Origin: Triticum aestivum
Lineage: Eukaryota; Streptophyta; Magnoliopsida; Poales; Poaceae
Assembly: GCF_018294505.1 (NCBI RefSeq)
Contig: NC_057802.1
Span: 316,170,921 to 316,234,920, forward strand
Reading direction: 5' to 3'
Length of the DNA stretch: 64,000 nucleotides
The position numbers were made by a program, and so were the translations under genes. Within the stretch, counting starts at the first letter, position 1, and each line of letters starts with the position of its first letter. Under the pieces are notes generated by a model, which did not search any database, was not told where the DNA came from, and was given only the letters and a program-made list of their open reading frames with translations. Positions 12,601 to 25,715 of the stretch are shown in pieces.

Positions 12601-13476
12601 TGCAACTTGGGGGCTGGATATGGTTGGGCCTTTCAAGAGATCCAAGGGCAAGCAAACCCACCTTTTGGTGGCGGTTGATAAGTTCACGAAGTGGGTGGAG
12701 GCAGGGCCAGTTAGTAAGTGTGATGGAGCTACGGCGGTTCAGTTCATCAAAAAGGTGATCTTCCGGTTTGGCTTTCCACACAGCATTATAACAGACAATG
12801 GTACCAATCTGTCAAAGGGTGCCATGGAGGAGTTCTGTCAACATGAGCACATCTGGCTTGACGTGTCATCAGTGGCTCACCCCCAGTCCAATGGTCAAGC
12901 GGAGAGGGCCAATCAAGAGATCTTGTGAGGCATCAAACCCCGGCTTATGGTTCCTTTGCAACGGACGCCGGGTTGTTGGGTTGAGGAGTTACCTTCTGTG
13001 TTATGGAGCATCAATACCACACCCAACAGATCGACAGGATACACACCGTTCTTCATGTTTTATGGAGCAGAAGCGGTTCTTCCTAGTGACATCCGTCATG
13101 ACTCACCTCGTGTAGCGGCATATGTTGAAGCTGACAACGAGAAGGCACAGCAGGAAGCTCTTGACCTGTTAGATGAGGAGCGTGACATGGCAGCAGCCCG
13201 TTCGGCGATTTATCAGCAAGATCTGCGTCGTTATCATAGCCGCCGGGTTAGAACCAGGACCTTTCAAGAAGGCGATTTGGTGCTTCGACTCATCCAGGAT
13301 CAGACGGATATGCACAAGCTATCCCCCCTTGGGAAGGACCCTTTGTGGTCAGCAAGAATCTGCACAACGGGTCATACTACCTAATCGATGTTCGAGAGCG
13401 CAAAGACTCAGGTAAATCGGAGGACGAGACCAACCGGCTGTGGAATATTGCTCATCTTCGGCCCTACTATGCTTGA
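9664..13476 (+). pseudogene. pol of the Tat-lineage Gypsy element
   Basis: Protease-like VLMDGGSSINILY lies near 9690. Reverse transcriptase spans about 10340-11000 with YVDDIVVKS near 10860. A first RNase H follows at 11240-11650 and a second RNase H at 11700-12080 (HFDGS, EYEALL). Integrase follows, with its zinc-binding H-H-C-C around GHHAGSKSW and CDGCQK, the core LDMVGPF and ITDNG, and a C-terminal part ending HLRPYYA at 13476. Stops lie at 10273, near 11250 and at 12926, and a frameshift lies near 13330. The second RNase H reads FGGSDL where RGDSNL-type sequence holds the third catalytic Asp, so that residue is lost. Confidence 0.85.
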
Positions 13477-14850
13477 GCCATAGGCTCTGCTTATGTACAT
13501 ATTATGACATTGTATATATTATGATCAATATAATAAACCGGAGCCTCAGCTAAAGCGGGGTATCTGTTGTTTTTCTTACATCTTGTGTGGTTACATGGAG
13601 CTTTTAAAGCGGCGTCCGGTTTACCCCTTGATTTAGCTTTTCAAAGCTTTATATTACATCACTTGGATGCTTGGTCGTATCGGAACCATAGCTACACCTC
13701 TTGATCGGTGCAATGCCACAGCATCACTTGGGGGCTTGGTCGTATCCAAACCATAGTCACACCTCTTGATCGGCTCAAATCCAAATCAATCCGGGGCCAA
13801 AGAGAGTGTTGTAAAGCAATAACTCAAACATAGGCACCCACTGAGCACAGCTCAAAATGTTACTTGGGGATTCTTTGCTGTCGAAATGAACTAAGAATCT
13901 ACACTTGTAATAGGCTATCAAGCCATGGCTTGGAAGCCTGGTGTATACACCTAAAACCCCGGGTTAACCTGCCTATTTAAGTAAGTCACTCCGCCCAGGT
14001 AAACCTGGTATGACCCTTCGAACTTTGACAAGTTACTCTAAAATAAAGACCCTGAACTTGTCAAGTTAAAACAATGATTGGTTAAGGATTGAGGACCATC
14101 TTAAAAGGCTTTGCAAAAATGTTTTAACTCAGTGGCTTGGCAAGCCATGAAAAGCGTCGAATTTGGGGCCTGGCAGCCCGTGAAAAGCCTCGACTACAAC
14201 GGTTTTTTATTTGCCTTTTGCTAAGTTTTTCTTTCTTTTGATAAGATTTGTGATGTTTTCAAACCGGTGTTTATCAACCCGGTTAGGCTGTCAACTACAA
14301 GTTGTCAGTACATGATTAAGTTATAATCCGGAGACTATCAGCCCGGTCTGGTTTTGACTCAAAGTCACCAGTATGGAATAAACCGGTATTTATCACAACC
14401 CGGAACGGTTTTATTGTAAACCGGCATCATACAACAGGAGTTATTTATTCTCCGGAGTAGGGTTATGACCCTCACTACAAAGTTGGTCAGCCAACATTAT
14501 GCCTAAAGGTCACAGGTATCATATATTTCCGTATTTGGTTATCTTTTACAACCTTGGTTATAAACCTTGGTCATATATATATTTGGGTGTTGTGACCCGC
14601 CTGGTGGTAAACCGCCAGGGCGCTTTAAGCTTCTTATCTGTAGGGATGGCTTGAATAAATGGCTATGGATTATGAATATCATATCTTAAGCATGGCGGAT
14701 TAGCAAGCATCAGTCGCAGATAAATATGCACGAAGGCATAACATACCAAGTATTTTAACTAGCCTATTACAAGGCGTTTCAGTGCCCAACAGGATAATTG
14801 TTTTCTCAAATACATGTTGCAGCATGTAGAAGACTAAACCGGCCTCCGGA
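13477..14850. other. Non-coding region between pol and the antisense gene
   Basis: About 1.4 kb inside the Gypsy element without a convincing coding region. It is rich in CCGG and GGTTTA words shared with the LTR, and contains the direct repeat at 13657-13773. Confidence 0.6.
13657..13773 (+). repeat. Direct repeat, two copies, 65-bp period
   Basis: CATCACTTGGATGCTTGGTC (13657) recurs as CATCACTTGGGGGCTTGGTC (13722). Both copies continue through CGTATC, an AACCATAG block and CACCTCTTGATCGG. Confidence 0.8.
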
Positions 14851-17800
14851 TCATGATTCATCACCAGCTCGGCCTGACGGCTGCGGATCATCTTGCACCG
14901 GTTCACCTCCCTCCTCTCTACCCAGTGGCTGGAAGTCAATAGTTGCCCAGTCGATCCCAGTTAGGGCTTGGAATACAGCTTCATCGCTTATAAGCGTGGA
15001 CAGTTCAATGTCAGGGGCATAAGTGTGCTTACGGATTGGTGGGATAAGATTTTGTGCTTCTGGAATTGGTGCAGCAACCCGTCTGTTCTTGTCATCATAA
15101 CTCGCCTGGTAGTATGAGAGATCCGCCGCTTCAGCCAGTTGACAAGCCAATGGACGTACTTCCCGGTTTATGGTTCAGAGATCATCATTGCCAAATTCTG
15201 TTCCGTCTTCTTTCAAGCTGGGATAGCCTTGGGCCGCTTCCACTGGATCAAAGTCAGGTACCCATGCTTTTGCCCGGATTAGTGCGGTCAGAGCGCCCGT
15301 TCTTGCGGCAGACTTTTTTAGCTCTTCTACCCGGGCATGAAGCATAGATAACCTTTCTAAGGTTTCCTTGATCAAGGTGGGAGGAGGATTATTATGTGAA
15401 GCGGTATAGATGATCCGCTGCGCACCGGTGTACAACTGCTCTATCAGAGTGTAGGCAGCCTTCAACTTCTTCTGCACATCAGAGCCCAGATGGCTAATGC
15501 GAGTTCCTGCACTATTGTACACATCAGTAAACCGACAACACATGGGAAGACATGTTGAAAGTATTAAGGAAAAGATGTTTACCGAACACAGCAGCAGTCA
15601 TGGCATGAATCTGCCGCTTTACACCGGTTAGTTCATCAACCACCGGCTTAAGAGCTGCTTCTGCGTTCTCGGCCCTTTTTATCAAAGTGGATTTTTCAAT
15701 CTCCCAATCCGCCCGCTCCTTGTTGAAGCCCTCTTTCAGTTTCTCCATATCGCCTAGAGCGCTGGTCAACTCTTCCTTGGCTTTGGAGGTTTCGGCTTGC
15801 TGGGATTTGAGGTTCTCTTGCAGATCAGCGGTTTGGCTTTCCTTCTTACTCAGCTCAGCCTATAAAGAGACAGATATATCATGAGTTGACAGTACATATT
15901 TGAAGTACCAAGCCCATAACAAGTTATGCCCTTGGTACTTGGGGGCTAATGCATATTTGCTCTTTATCAGAAATTTTTACAAGTCCCAAGCACAATACAA
16001 GTATTAATCTTGGCACTTGGGGGCTAATGTGTGTTTGCTCATAATTGCTGCTATGGAAATTCTTCTACAGTCCCGGTTCAGCTTTATAAAGTTAAACTGG
16101 CCCTTGGGGACTATACCAGTGAAAAAAGATGAAGTGTTGCAAATATAAAGATTGTTATTAAAAGTCCCGGTTTAGATTGATATCTTAAACCGTCACTTGG
16201 GGGCTACTGGAGTTGATATTTGGAATTTACAAAGAAAGACATTTAAGCAGAGTTGAGTATTAATTACCTCATATCGCTCTTTCATCATATTTACCAAACC
16301 GGCTTCATAGTCACGGCTGGTGTACAGACGGTTCAAGAAGCCGGAGTGAAGGTCTTGAGCACTAAGATGGGCATAGTTTGACAAATCGGCGTTCCATTTG
16401 CCTTTGCCGATAGCAGAGAGCTCGTCCTTGGTAGTATGCTTTGACAAAGCGATAGGATTACCAGGAGTGGTGTGGCCAATACCAGTAATCATAATATCAT
16501 CCTCTTTACCATCAGCAACTTTTGCTGGAGTTGGTGGTTTTTCGGTAGCCTTAACTGGACTAACCGGTTTGTCATCAGTCGGACAGGGCTGGTTGGCTGG
16601 TTAGCATGGCTTGTGGTGTCAACTTCTATCTGCTCAGCAACAAAGTCATGATCTTGAGGCGGTGGGCCATTAAGCATGGCGTCAACATTGGTCTCTTCAG
16701 GATCTAGAGTTTTTTCCGGTTCAACAGCCACGTTATCATCGACCGGTTTATTCAACCGAGCCTTCTTGCTAGGTCTGGGCTTGGCGCTGAGAAAAATAAA
16801 CATGATGATCAGTACAGTATATAAAAATAACATATCAAGGATAAAAACAAGTGTATGGCTCACCCAAGAACTGTTTTGAGGGGTGGAAGCTTTGTGGCCG
16901 ATGACTCGCCAGAAGATGAGTGAGAAGTACCCTGATAATTTGAATCAGATGGGTTAAGAGGCTGACGAAAACAACCCGCTTTGGGGCATGAAGTGTCATG
17001 GGGATGAGAGACCTCTGTTCGGCGTTTCCGAACCGGAGTGTTCGGTAAACCGGCGGAGGTAACTACCTGGCCGCTGTGCCGGGTTGTGCGATGAGCTTCG
17101 TGCTGATGTGTCTTTAATAGAAAGTTTGGGTCCAAGTAAGCAAGGGGGTGAGAAAATTTTACTTTCCGGTTTGCTCGACGGATTTTTGATGTTGGCAGAG
17201 GATCTGAATCGGAGGAAAGAATAATTACCTCTACATCATCAGCATGACTGCCTTCAGCGTCATCCTGATAATAATCATTGTCAATGAGGTGTATGAAAAA
17301 TGAACCAAGAGAGTAAAGTTCTACCTCTGATTCCGGGTTACCCATATCGTCATCAGCTGGTAGCTCGGCGGATGCAGTGGTCTTTTTCTTGCCAGGTTTC
17401 TTAACAACCTTGGTCTTTGGGCGAAGTGGCTTGGCCGGTTTGTCTTGCGGCTTTGCCGGTTTTTCTTGTGGTTTCTTGCTCCAGAACGGATCATTACCCT
17501 GTCAGAAGATAATCACAATTTCAGAAAATATTTGGACAGAAGCAACTTCAGGTAAAAAGATTATATGATTCTTACAGCTGGCGGTTTGTTGAAAGTGCAG
17601 AAAGGGAGTAGTCCGGTCTGGCCACAGACAGCCTCCGGTTCATTCAACATCTTCTTTACAGCCTCGGTAACTTCCGCATCTGTAAGCTAAATGTCAATGT
17701 GTCGTTGAGCATCCTTCAAACTCCCTGTATACTCACACATCAAACCGGAGCGCCGACTTAAGGGCAGAATACTCCAGCTTATCCAGCAACAAGCAAGGTT

Positions 17801-18589
17801 AACTCCTGTCAAACCGTTCGCCATGAAGGCTCTAAGCTTTGATAACTGAGGGGCATAGTTGGCCCTTTCTTTTGCAGTCAACCTCTGGGGAAAAGGATCC
17901 GTGTTACTAAGGCGGTGAGGGCGGTAACCCGGCAAGGGGTTCTCATCGGTTGGAGATGTGTCTTTGCAGTAAAACCAAGTCTGGTTCCACTCTTTGGGGT
18001 GACTGTGGAGCTTGGGATGAGGGAAAGTAACTTCCTTCCTTTTCTGAACCGCCATTCCACCCAATTCCATATTGGGTCCATCCGTGAACTCTGTGCGACG
18101 GTTTAAGTGAAAGAAGTCCCTAAACAATTCAACCGTGGGCTCCTCTTGTAGATAAGCCTCACAGAAGACTTGGAAGTGGTAGATGTTGGTCACAGAGTTT
18201 GGACCGATGTCTTGAGGGTGCAGCTGAAAGCTGGCCAGTACATCTCGGAAAAATATTGAACCGGGTGGGCTGAAACCTCGACCCAGGTGATCAGCAAACA
18301 CGACTACCTCTCCATCCTTGGGAGTAGGAGGATTTTCCGGGCCAGGGACCCTCCAGTGGATGGCATCTTTCTTGGCTAAAGCGCCCATTTTAACATAGTT
18401 GTTTAACTGCTCTTCGGTTACTCGAGAAGGAGCCCAATTACATTCATAGACTTGCTTGGCCATGGCAATGAAAATCTGAAACATGATTATTGCCGGTTTA
18501 GGATTTGTAGTGGACAACTGTACAGCGGTATAAGGATCTAAGCATATTGTTAAACCGGAGCTGGTTATATGTAAACCGGAGTCTGACAA
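14851..18589 (-). pseudogene. Antisense gene of the Tat-lineage Gypsy element (Transposase_28-like)
   Basis: Opposite to gag-pol, a series of minus-strand frames (17687-18589, 16860-17345, 16489-16863, 16193-16492, 15524-15769, 15175-15543, 14851-15150) reads like one gene with short introns. Intergenic pieces carry the CTTGGCACTTGGGGGCTA-type filler. The first block holds PKDGEVVVFADHLGRGF and EEPTVELFRDFFHLN, matching the plant gypsy-type transposon domain (Pfam Transposase_28 by recognition). Later blocks are acidic and Lys/Pro-rich, then helical. Such antisense ORFs between pol and the 3' LTR are known in Tat-lineage elements, but their function is unknown. Exon boundaries here are inferred, so coordinates mark the whole array; the first real ATG may be MAKQVYECNW inside 17687-18589. 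Confidence 0.65.
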
Positions 18590-19487
18590 TGGAGACAGTA
18601 CAATGGTGAATGCAGTGGCGGTTCAACAGGGGACTAATGGTATCTACTGGGTCATCATTTTTTTCTATGAAGTTAAACCGCCTAATCTGGTATTGAAGAT
18701 ATAAGTTTAAAGATGCGTAAGTGAAGGAAAAACAAGTTTCACAGCTTGGCTTGGTAATTTCAGATCTACCGTGCGTTGGAAAATCAAAATAAATTCAGAC
18801 CTAATTTCAAGAGTTTGAACAGTTCAGCAAGGTTCAGATGAGTTTTGTGTAAAGGAACAGATCTAACGAAAAGGGGATTATAGCTACAGCCGCGTAAGAA
18901 ATATCGGATCCAGCTAGTTGTTTATGCTAATGAAAAGAACAGGAAAGAACAATGGCGGAGATTGGATAGACTCCGATGAACATTGAAACCCTAATGGTGG
19001 ATCTAGAGCAAAGAAAAGAAGAACTCACTGATGATGAGGGAACAGCAGAGGAGCGCCGCACTTTTCTGGTCCAGTCAGGTTGATGCAGCGGCCGTTGCGG
19101 AGGCAGAAACGAAGGTCAACGGTGGCGGCGGAGCTCCAAAGGCCGGACATCGCGAGGAAGAAGATGAGGTGAAGAGATGCGGGGGGTGGGGGAATGGAAA
19201 GACCCCCTGGCCCTATTTATAAAGGCAAAAAGATAAGCGTCAGGCGCGAAAATCAAGGAGCCCAAAATTTGGATATGAGGCGGAGCTGTCGCCTCGATTG
19301 CCGGAGGCTCATTAATGAAGGTGGGTTATACACAGTTTTAAAATAACAGATGACGTCATGGCGGTTTACCATGGTCCTAGAAGATGACGTCACGGCGGTT
19401 TACAAGATTACGTGAAGATGTGGAACAAGAAATTTGCTTAAGTATTGAGGATTGACATGAACCAGTTCAAACCAATCTGGGGCCTAA
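18590..19487. other. Region between antisense gene and 3' LTR
   Basis: About 900 bases of the Gypsy element without recognisable coding sequence. The 3' end (CAATCTGGGGCCTAA) directly precedes the LTR and includes a weak purine tract that could serve plus-strand priming. Confidence 0.5.
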
Positions 19488-20008
19488 TGTTGGGGATATT
19501 ACCACTGGGCGTAAACCGGCCAGGAGAGGCCGGGTTAACCCCATGGTAGTTCACTATATCTGAAGCCCATGAAGATAGACGGTGACGCTTTATGAAGGCC
19601 CAGGGCCCAAAGCCGGTTTAAGTCCTGTAGACATAAATCGGCATTGATATGTAAACTTGTGTTGTAAGATAGAAAGAGCAGAGACCGAGCCGGACATGTT
19701 TATGTGCCGGCCTCGGGATTCTGTAAACCGACGGGCGTCAACCCATGTATATAAGGGGACGATCCGGCGGCGGTTCAAGAACAACAGACAACACCTCAAG
19801 GCTCAGGCAAAGCGTATTCGCTCCCTGGTCATCGAAACCCTAGCAACTCCACAACAACTGGGTTAGGATTTTACCTTCACCGCAAGGGGCCGAACCAGTA
19901 TAAACTCTCTGCGTCCCTTGTCCGCTTTAACCCCTTTAAGCTAACCCGCGCGATGGCTCCACGACTAAGTCCTTTACTTAGGACATCTGCTGTGACAAAA
20001 CCACGACA
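19488..20008 (+). repeat. 3' LTR of the Tat-lineage Gypsy element
   Basis: Near-identical to 6487-7007, starting TGTTGGGGATATTACC and ending CCACGACA. It is followed by the target duplication CCTCC. Confidence 0.9.
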
Positions 20009-20040
20009 CCTCCCTTCTGAGGTTTCTTTCCATCTGCCAT
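20009..20040 (-). pseudogene. Start of the Maximus post-pol ORF, cut off by the Gypsy insertion
   Basis: On the minus strand an ATG at 20040 opens MADGKKPQKGG. Joined across the Gypsy insertion and one CCTCC copy, it runs directly into KKLEVNTAFEIPEDIYEEY at 6486 and below, so this is the true N-terminus of the ORF annotated at 2892-6486. Confidence 0.8.
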
Positions 20041-21148
20041 ATTCTTCAGCTGAGGATTTTGAACAATTGAGTTCTCTGAAGAGGTGTGCAATTTTTCTTT
20101 GAGGAACACTGCAAATGAGTTAAGTTGATGAGAACCTAGTGATTCAGCAGCGGACATGAGTACCTGTGAATAGAGTATAGGTGCGAAGAATTTGGAGAGG
20201 TCATATGCTTTCTCAGAAGTTTTTGCAAAAAGAAAAAGTTTGAGGAATTTGACCAGTGGTATCTTGAGGAATTGCACTAAGCGTTTTTGACTTAGGTTCC
20301 AGAGTTGTATAGATTGAAAATCCACACAATTGAGGAATCTTGAGGAAAAATGTTGCTTAAGAGAAATAGATCAAGAGCGGATGCTCGTGTGAGGTGTTTA
20401 AAGTGTGGAGATTGAAGAATAAACACCTTTCGAAGATTTTGTAGAAAGCATAAGAATCAACAAGGGCAGTAAAAGTTACTTTTAATTACCCTTGACGAAG
20501 AACACGACGAACTGGGAATAGTAGATTGGAAGTTCGTCAGTCCAGATCTTCCATGCCCTAACTTGGCAGAGGAAGACAGCTACGACGGCGGCGGAGTGAA
20601 GAAATCCGCGGCTGGCGCGAGTACGACGGCGATGAGGTCGAGGCAGTGAAGCTCTTCCTCACCGGCGACGATGGAAGTAGCAGCGGCGCTAGGTCAGGAA
20701 GCTCGAGCGAGGGGAGTGAGGTCGAGCAAGGTAAATGCAGTCTGAGAAGGGAAGGGGTATATATATAGCCGAGGTGAAAAATCGCTCGCCCGAGGAAATT
20801 GAACAAACGTGCCCCTGACACTTATCATCCTAGCGACTTGTGTCAGCCACGTACAGAGCGGTGGAGATCGTGGGTGAATAGATAAATCCTATCATGGGAG
20901 GTGGAACGGTTTGAGTGGCAAAAGCCAAAATTTCAGAGTAGAATATTTTAACGTTTCGTTCGCAAATTCTTCAGCTGACAAGGACATAGTGAAGATTTTG
21001 AACGGGTTTCAAATAGAACGCACATGAAGAATTTGTGAATAGATTGGATTGAGTATAGCATAGAAGGGGAAGCATCCGATCACATTCACTTAGCAGACAA
21101 AAGAAACTAGAAGAAATAGCAATAAGTGAATGCTATAGAGGACTTAAA

Positions 21149-21187
<39 letters not shown>

Positions 21188-21494
21188 AATGAAGAAAAAC
21201 GACGGAAAGAGTGAAGACATTGCAAAGTTGAAGAAATTGAACAACTGAGGAATTTCAAAACTGAAGAAAAACTCAAATTGAAGATTTTCAACTTTTGTTG
21301 GTGGCGTAACCCACCGTATAAGAATGCTGATTTCAGGCACCGCGTACAATTTTCGTAGGGCTCTGAGAATCAAATTCCTCGTTAATTTATTCACACTTAG
21401 AGTGTTAGTCTTCATTGATTGAAGAAAAACGTTACTTCGTGTGTTGCACATCTAAGTCATCAATTTTGCATAAGTGTTAGGATGTGTGTCCTTT
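20041..21494 (-). other. Spacer between pol and the post-pol ORF of the Maximus-type element
   Basis: About 1.45 kb of internal element DNA with no domain-bearing frame. A (TA)n microsatellite lies at about 21151-21183. Short frames such as 20558-20821 have no recognisable similarity. Confidence 0.6.
21151..21183. repeat. (TA)n microsatellite
   Basis: About 16 uninterrupted AT dinucleotides inside the Maximus spacer. Such tracts are length-variable. Confidence 0.95.
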
Positions 21495-24400
21495 TCAAAG
21501 GACATTCGAAGATTCTAAGATATTTAGCTCACACCACAACTTGCTAAATCTCTTCTCATCAAACGGCTTTGTGAAGATATCGGCTAGCTATTCTTCAGTC
21601 TTCACGTGCTCGATGGAGATGTCGCCCTTCAACACATGATCATGAAGAAAATGATGACGAATCTGAATGTGCTTTGTCTTCGAGTGCTGAACTGGGTTAT
21701 GAGCAATCTTGATGGCACTCTCATTGTCACAGTAGAGAGGCACATTCTTCACATTGATGTCGTAGTCCTTGAGGGTTTGCTTCATCCATAGCAATTGAGC
21801 ACAGCACGAACCAACAGCAATGTACTCAGCTTCAGCAGTAGAAAGTGATACGTAGTTCTGTTTCTTCGAGGACCAACATACCAAGGATCGTCCAAGGAAA
21901 TGACATGTGCCTGATGTTGACTTGCGGTCCACACGATCACCAGCATAGTCAGAGTCTGAATATCCAATGAGATCAAAAGCCGAGCCCTTGGGATACCGTA
22001 ATCCAAGTGTTGGAGTGTGAGGTAGATATCGAAGAATATGCTTCACAGCCTTATGGTGTGATTCCTTCGGTGTAGCTTTAAATCGGGCACACATGCAAAC
22101 ACTAAGCATAATATCTGGCCTAGATGCACATAAATACAATAAAGAGCCAATCATGGAGCGGTATACCTTTTGATCGAAGTCAATACCATTTTCATCAGTG
22201 CATAGATGGCCATTTGTGGGCATAGGGATTTTGACTCCTTTGCAATCTTGCATGCCGAATATCCTCAATACATCCTTGAGGTATTTCTCCTGAGATATGA
22301 AGATGCCGTTTCGTTGTTGACGTATCTGAAGACCTAAGAAGAATTTCAATTCTCCCATCATAGACATTTGATATTCTTCACTCATCATATAGGTAAATTC
22401 ATCACTGTAACGTTGGTCAGTACAGCCAAAGATGATATCATCAACATATATTTGGCACACGAATAATTCATCATCATAAGTTTTGGTGAAAAGAGTTGGG
22501 TCAAGTTAATCGGGTTTGAAGCCTTTCTTCATGAGGAATTCCTTCAAAGTATCATACCATGCCCGAGGGGCCTGCTTGAGGCCATAGAGGGCCTTATTGA
22601 GTCTGAAGACTTTGTCAGGATGCTTTGGATCTTCAAAACCTTGGGGTTGAGCAACATATACTTCTTCCTCAAGCTTACCATTGAGGAATGCACTTTTCAC
22701 ATCCATTTGATATAAGATGATATTGTGATGGTTAGCATAAGCAAGTAATATGCGAATAGCCTCAAGTCTAGCAACAGGTGCAAAAGTTCCATCGAAATCA
22801 ATTCCTTCAACCTGTGTGTAGCCTTGAACTACAAGTCGTGCCTTATTCCTCACCACAAGGCCATTTTCATCTTGCTTGTTGTGGTAGATCCATTTTGTGC
22901 TGATGATATTGTGCTTGCGAGGGTCTGGTCGCTTGACAAGTTCCCAGACATTATTGAGCTTGAACTGATGTAATTCCTCTTGCATAGCTTGAATCCACTC
23001 AGGCTCCAGAAATGCTTCATCTACCTTAGTGGGCTCTGTGATAGAGACGAAAGCAAAGTGCCCACAAAAGTTAGACAAATGTGAAGCTTTTGAGCGTGTG
23101 AGAGGACCTGGTGCGTTGATGTCGCTGATGATTTTCTCAATCTGCACTTCATTTGCAACGCGAGGATGTGCTGGTTGACGACGACGAATTTGCTCAGCAT
23201 TTTCTTCAGAGCCATTTTCTTCAGGTGCACTAGCATGATGTTCTTCACGATCTGGAATGACTTCTTCAGCAGATTCTTCAGTAGGAATGACATCCTCAGT
23301 AGCCTTGAACTTTATGGTTTCCTCAGGTGATTTTTCATCTAGCACAGGAGGTAGGTGCTCTCTTTGCGAGACATTAGCTTCATTGAACCGCACATCTACA
23401 ATTTCAACAACCTTGTGGTGAAAGTTGTTGAAGACTCTGTAGGTGTGCGAGTCCTTTCCGTAACCAAGCATAAAACCTTCATGTGCTTTCGGTGCAAATT
23501 TAGAATTGTGATGAGGATCTCTAATCCAACATTTAGCACCGTAGACTTTGAAATAACTCACATTGGGTTTCTTGTCAGTGAGGAGTTCATATGCGGTCTT
23601 TTTGAAGAATTTGTGAAGATATACCATGTTGATGATGTGGCATGCAGTGTCAATTGCCTCAATCCAGAAGTGACGAGGCATCTTGTATTCGTCAAGCATA
23701 GTGCGAGCCATCTCAACAAGAGTCCGGTTCTTGCGCTCCACGATGCCATTCTGCTGAGGAGTATAAGGAGCAGATAACTCATGAGTAATACCAAGTTCAT
23801 CAAGATAGTCATCAAGACCAGTGTTCTTGAACTCAGTTCCATTATCACTTCTGATGTGCTTGTCTTCACACCAAAGTTGGTTGAAGCCCTCGAGGAAAAT
23901 CGTTTGAAGACTTCCTGCACTTCACGTTTGTAAGTGACGATATGCACCCATGTGTATCGAGAGTAATCATTAACAATAACAAAGCCATATAGAGATGCTT
24001 CATTAGTGAATGCAGAATAGTGATTAGGAACAAAGAGATCCATGTGAAGCAATTCAAATGGACGAGTGGTAGTCATGATAGTCTTTGCAGGATGCTTGGC
24101 CTTGGTCATCTTTCTAGCTTCACCGGCTCCGCACAGGTGATCCTTGAGGAATTTGACATTGTCAATGCCAATGACATGCTTCTTCTTCGCGAGCGTGTGC
24201 AAATTCCTCATGCCAGCATGACCGAGTAGTCGATGCCATAGCCAGCCTTCTGAAGCTTTTGCAAGTAGACATATAGTAGGTTGTGGTCCTGTGGAGAAAT
24301 CAACAATATACAGATCTCCTCTCCTAAAGCCTTCAAAGACTTTGGAATCGTCAGCTTCCATGATCACAACACATCGATACTTGCCAAAGATAACAACCAT

Positions 24401-24679
24401 ATCAAGATCACATAGCATTGAGACTGGCATGAGGTTGAATCCTAAGGACTCGACAAGCATGACTTTGTCCATGTGTCAATCCTTTGAGATCGCAACCTTA
24501 CCTAGACCCAATACCTTGCTTTTGCCTTTGTCAGCGTAGGTGACATGCTTCAGATGCGATGGAGACAAGGGAGCGTCCATCAATAAGTTCTTGTCACCAG
24601 TCATGTGATTTGTACATCCACTATCGAGGACCCATTTAGTGGCTTTGGGTTGATCATCCTGGAGATGAATTAGTGCAGC
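21495..24679 (-). pseudogene. pol of the Maximus-type Copia element
   Basis: Reading down from about 24660 on the minus strand: aspartic protease core DSGCTNHMTG; GAG-pre-integrase HRLLGHAGMRNLHTL; integrase core (LLHMDLF, then a frameshifted region near 23850); integrase end from 23741 ([18 protein letters not shown]). Reverse transcriptase follows ([40 protein letters not shown], then YVDDIIFG near 22450) and RNase H (GYSDSDYAGD, STAEAEYIA, CDNESAI, LADIFTKP). In-frame stops lie at 24473, 22506 and 21588, with frameshifts near 23850. The domain order integrase before reverse transcriptase identifies Ty1/Copia. Confidence 0.9.
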
Positions 24680-25648
24680 TTACAGACTCATATACTTCAT
24701 CAGTGAAGAATATGACATCAAATTCATCATATCAAATTCCTTTTCCCACTGAGGACAATCTTGAATGTAGTGACCAGGTTTCTTGCATTTGTGGCACAGT
24801 CTCTTCTTGTAGTCATGGGATGAGGAATCATATCTTATGTCATCACTTCTTGAGGATTTTCCAAAGCGACCACGTCTTGAGAACTTCTGGAATTTCCTCA
24901 CGAGCATTGCGAGCTCCTGGCTCAGTTCTTCAGGATCACCAAGGCTGCTACCAGAATCCTCACCTTCAGATTCAGATACTGCCTTGGCCTTCAGAACGCG
25001 TGATCTGCCGTAGCTTGGTCCATAGAGATCTCTCTTCTCAACAAGCTGGAACTCATGAGTGTTTAGCCTCTCGAGGATGTCAGCGGGATCAAGTGACTTG
25101 TAGTCTCCACGTTCTTGTATCATCAGTGCAAGGGTGTCAAATCAGGAATCAAGCGATCGAGGCAATTTCTTCACCACCTCGTGGTCGGTGATGTCAGTGG
25201 CACCAAGTGCTTGAAGCTCATTTGAAATGTCAGTGAGGCGATCGAAGGTTTGCTAAACATTTTCATTGTCGAGTCTTTTGAAGCGGTTGAAGAGATTGCG
25301 AAGAACGTCAACTCGAGAGTCACGTTGTGTTGAGACTTCTTCATTGACCTTGGACAGTCTATCCTAGATAAGCTTTGCTATCTCCAAAGCACTCACTCTG
25401 CCGTACTGCCCTTTGCTCAGATGGCCACGTATGTTGTTCTTCGCTTGAGAGTCGAGTTGCTTGAATCTGTTCACATCAGCAGCGTTGATGGTAGGAGTGA
25501 CAGAGGGAACGCCATTTTCCACAACGTACCAGAGATCGTTATCAATTGCCTCAAGATGCATTCGCATCTTATTCTTCCAGTAGGGGTAGTCCGTCCCATC
25601 GAAGGTAGGACACCCAGCAGAGACCTTGATCATAACTGCGGTCGACAT
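24680..25648 (-). pseudogene. gag of the Maximus-type Copia element
   Basis: An ATG at 25648 opens MSTAVMIKVSAGCPTFDGTD, with the usual Copia gag opening (YPYWKNKMRMHLEA). The frame is broken by stops at 25364, near 25255 and near 25142, then continues through ERLNTHEFQLVEKRDLYG and a Ser/Glu-rich stretch. A zinc knuckle C-X2-C-X4-H-X4-C (CHKCKKPGHYIQDC) lies near 24750-24795. Gag and pol appear to have been one polyprotein frame. The copy is not functional. Confidence 0.88.
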
Positions 25649-25701
25649 AACTAAAACTCCAGGTGGTTAAACCAAAATCACATAGAACAAGGGAGTACCT
25701 C

Positions 25702-25713
25702 GCTCTGATACCA
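25702..25713 (-). other. Primer-binding site of the Maximus-type element
   Basis: TGGTATCAGAGC on the minus strand, complementary to the 3' end of initiator tRNA-Met. It lies two bases inside the 5' LTR, the standard plant Copia arrangement. Confidence 0.92.
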
Positions 25714-25715
25714 AT

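Larger units (their letters stand above)
6487..20008 (+). mobile_element. Tat-lineage Ty3/Gypsy retrotransposon with antisense ORF
   Basis: A complete 13.5-kb element bounded by LTRs at 6487-7007 and 19488-20008 and flanked by CCTCC duplications. The order LTR, gag, protease, reverse transcriptase, RNase H, a second RNase H, integrase, then a long antisense gene, then LTR fits the Tat lineage of plant Ty3/Gypsy elements (Grande/Retand-like). The coding region has frameshifts and stops. The LTRs differ at only a few positions, so insertion is fairly recent compared with the host Maximus element. The family name is not assigned. Confidence 0.88.
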
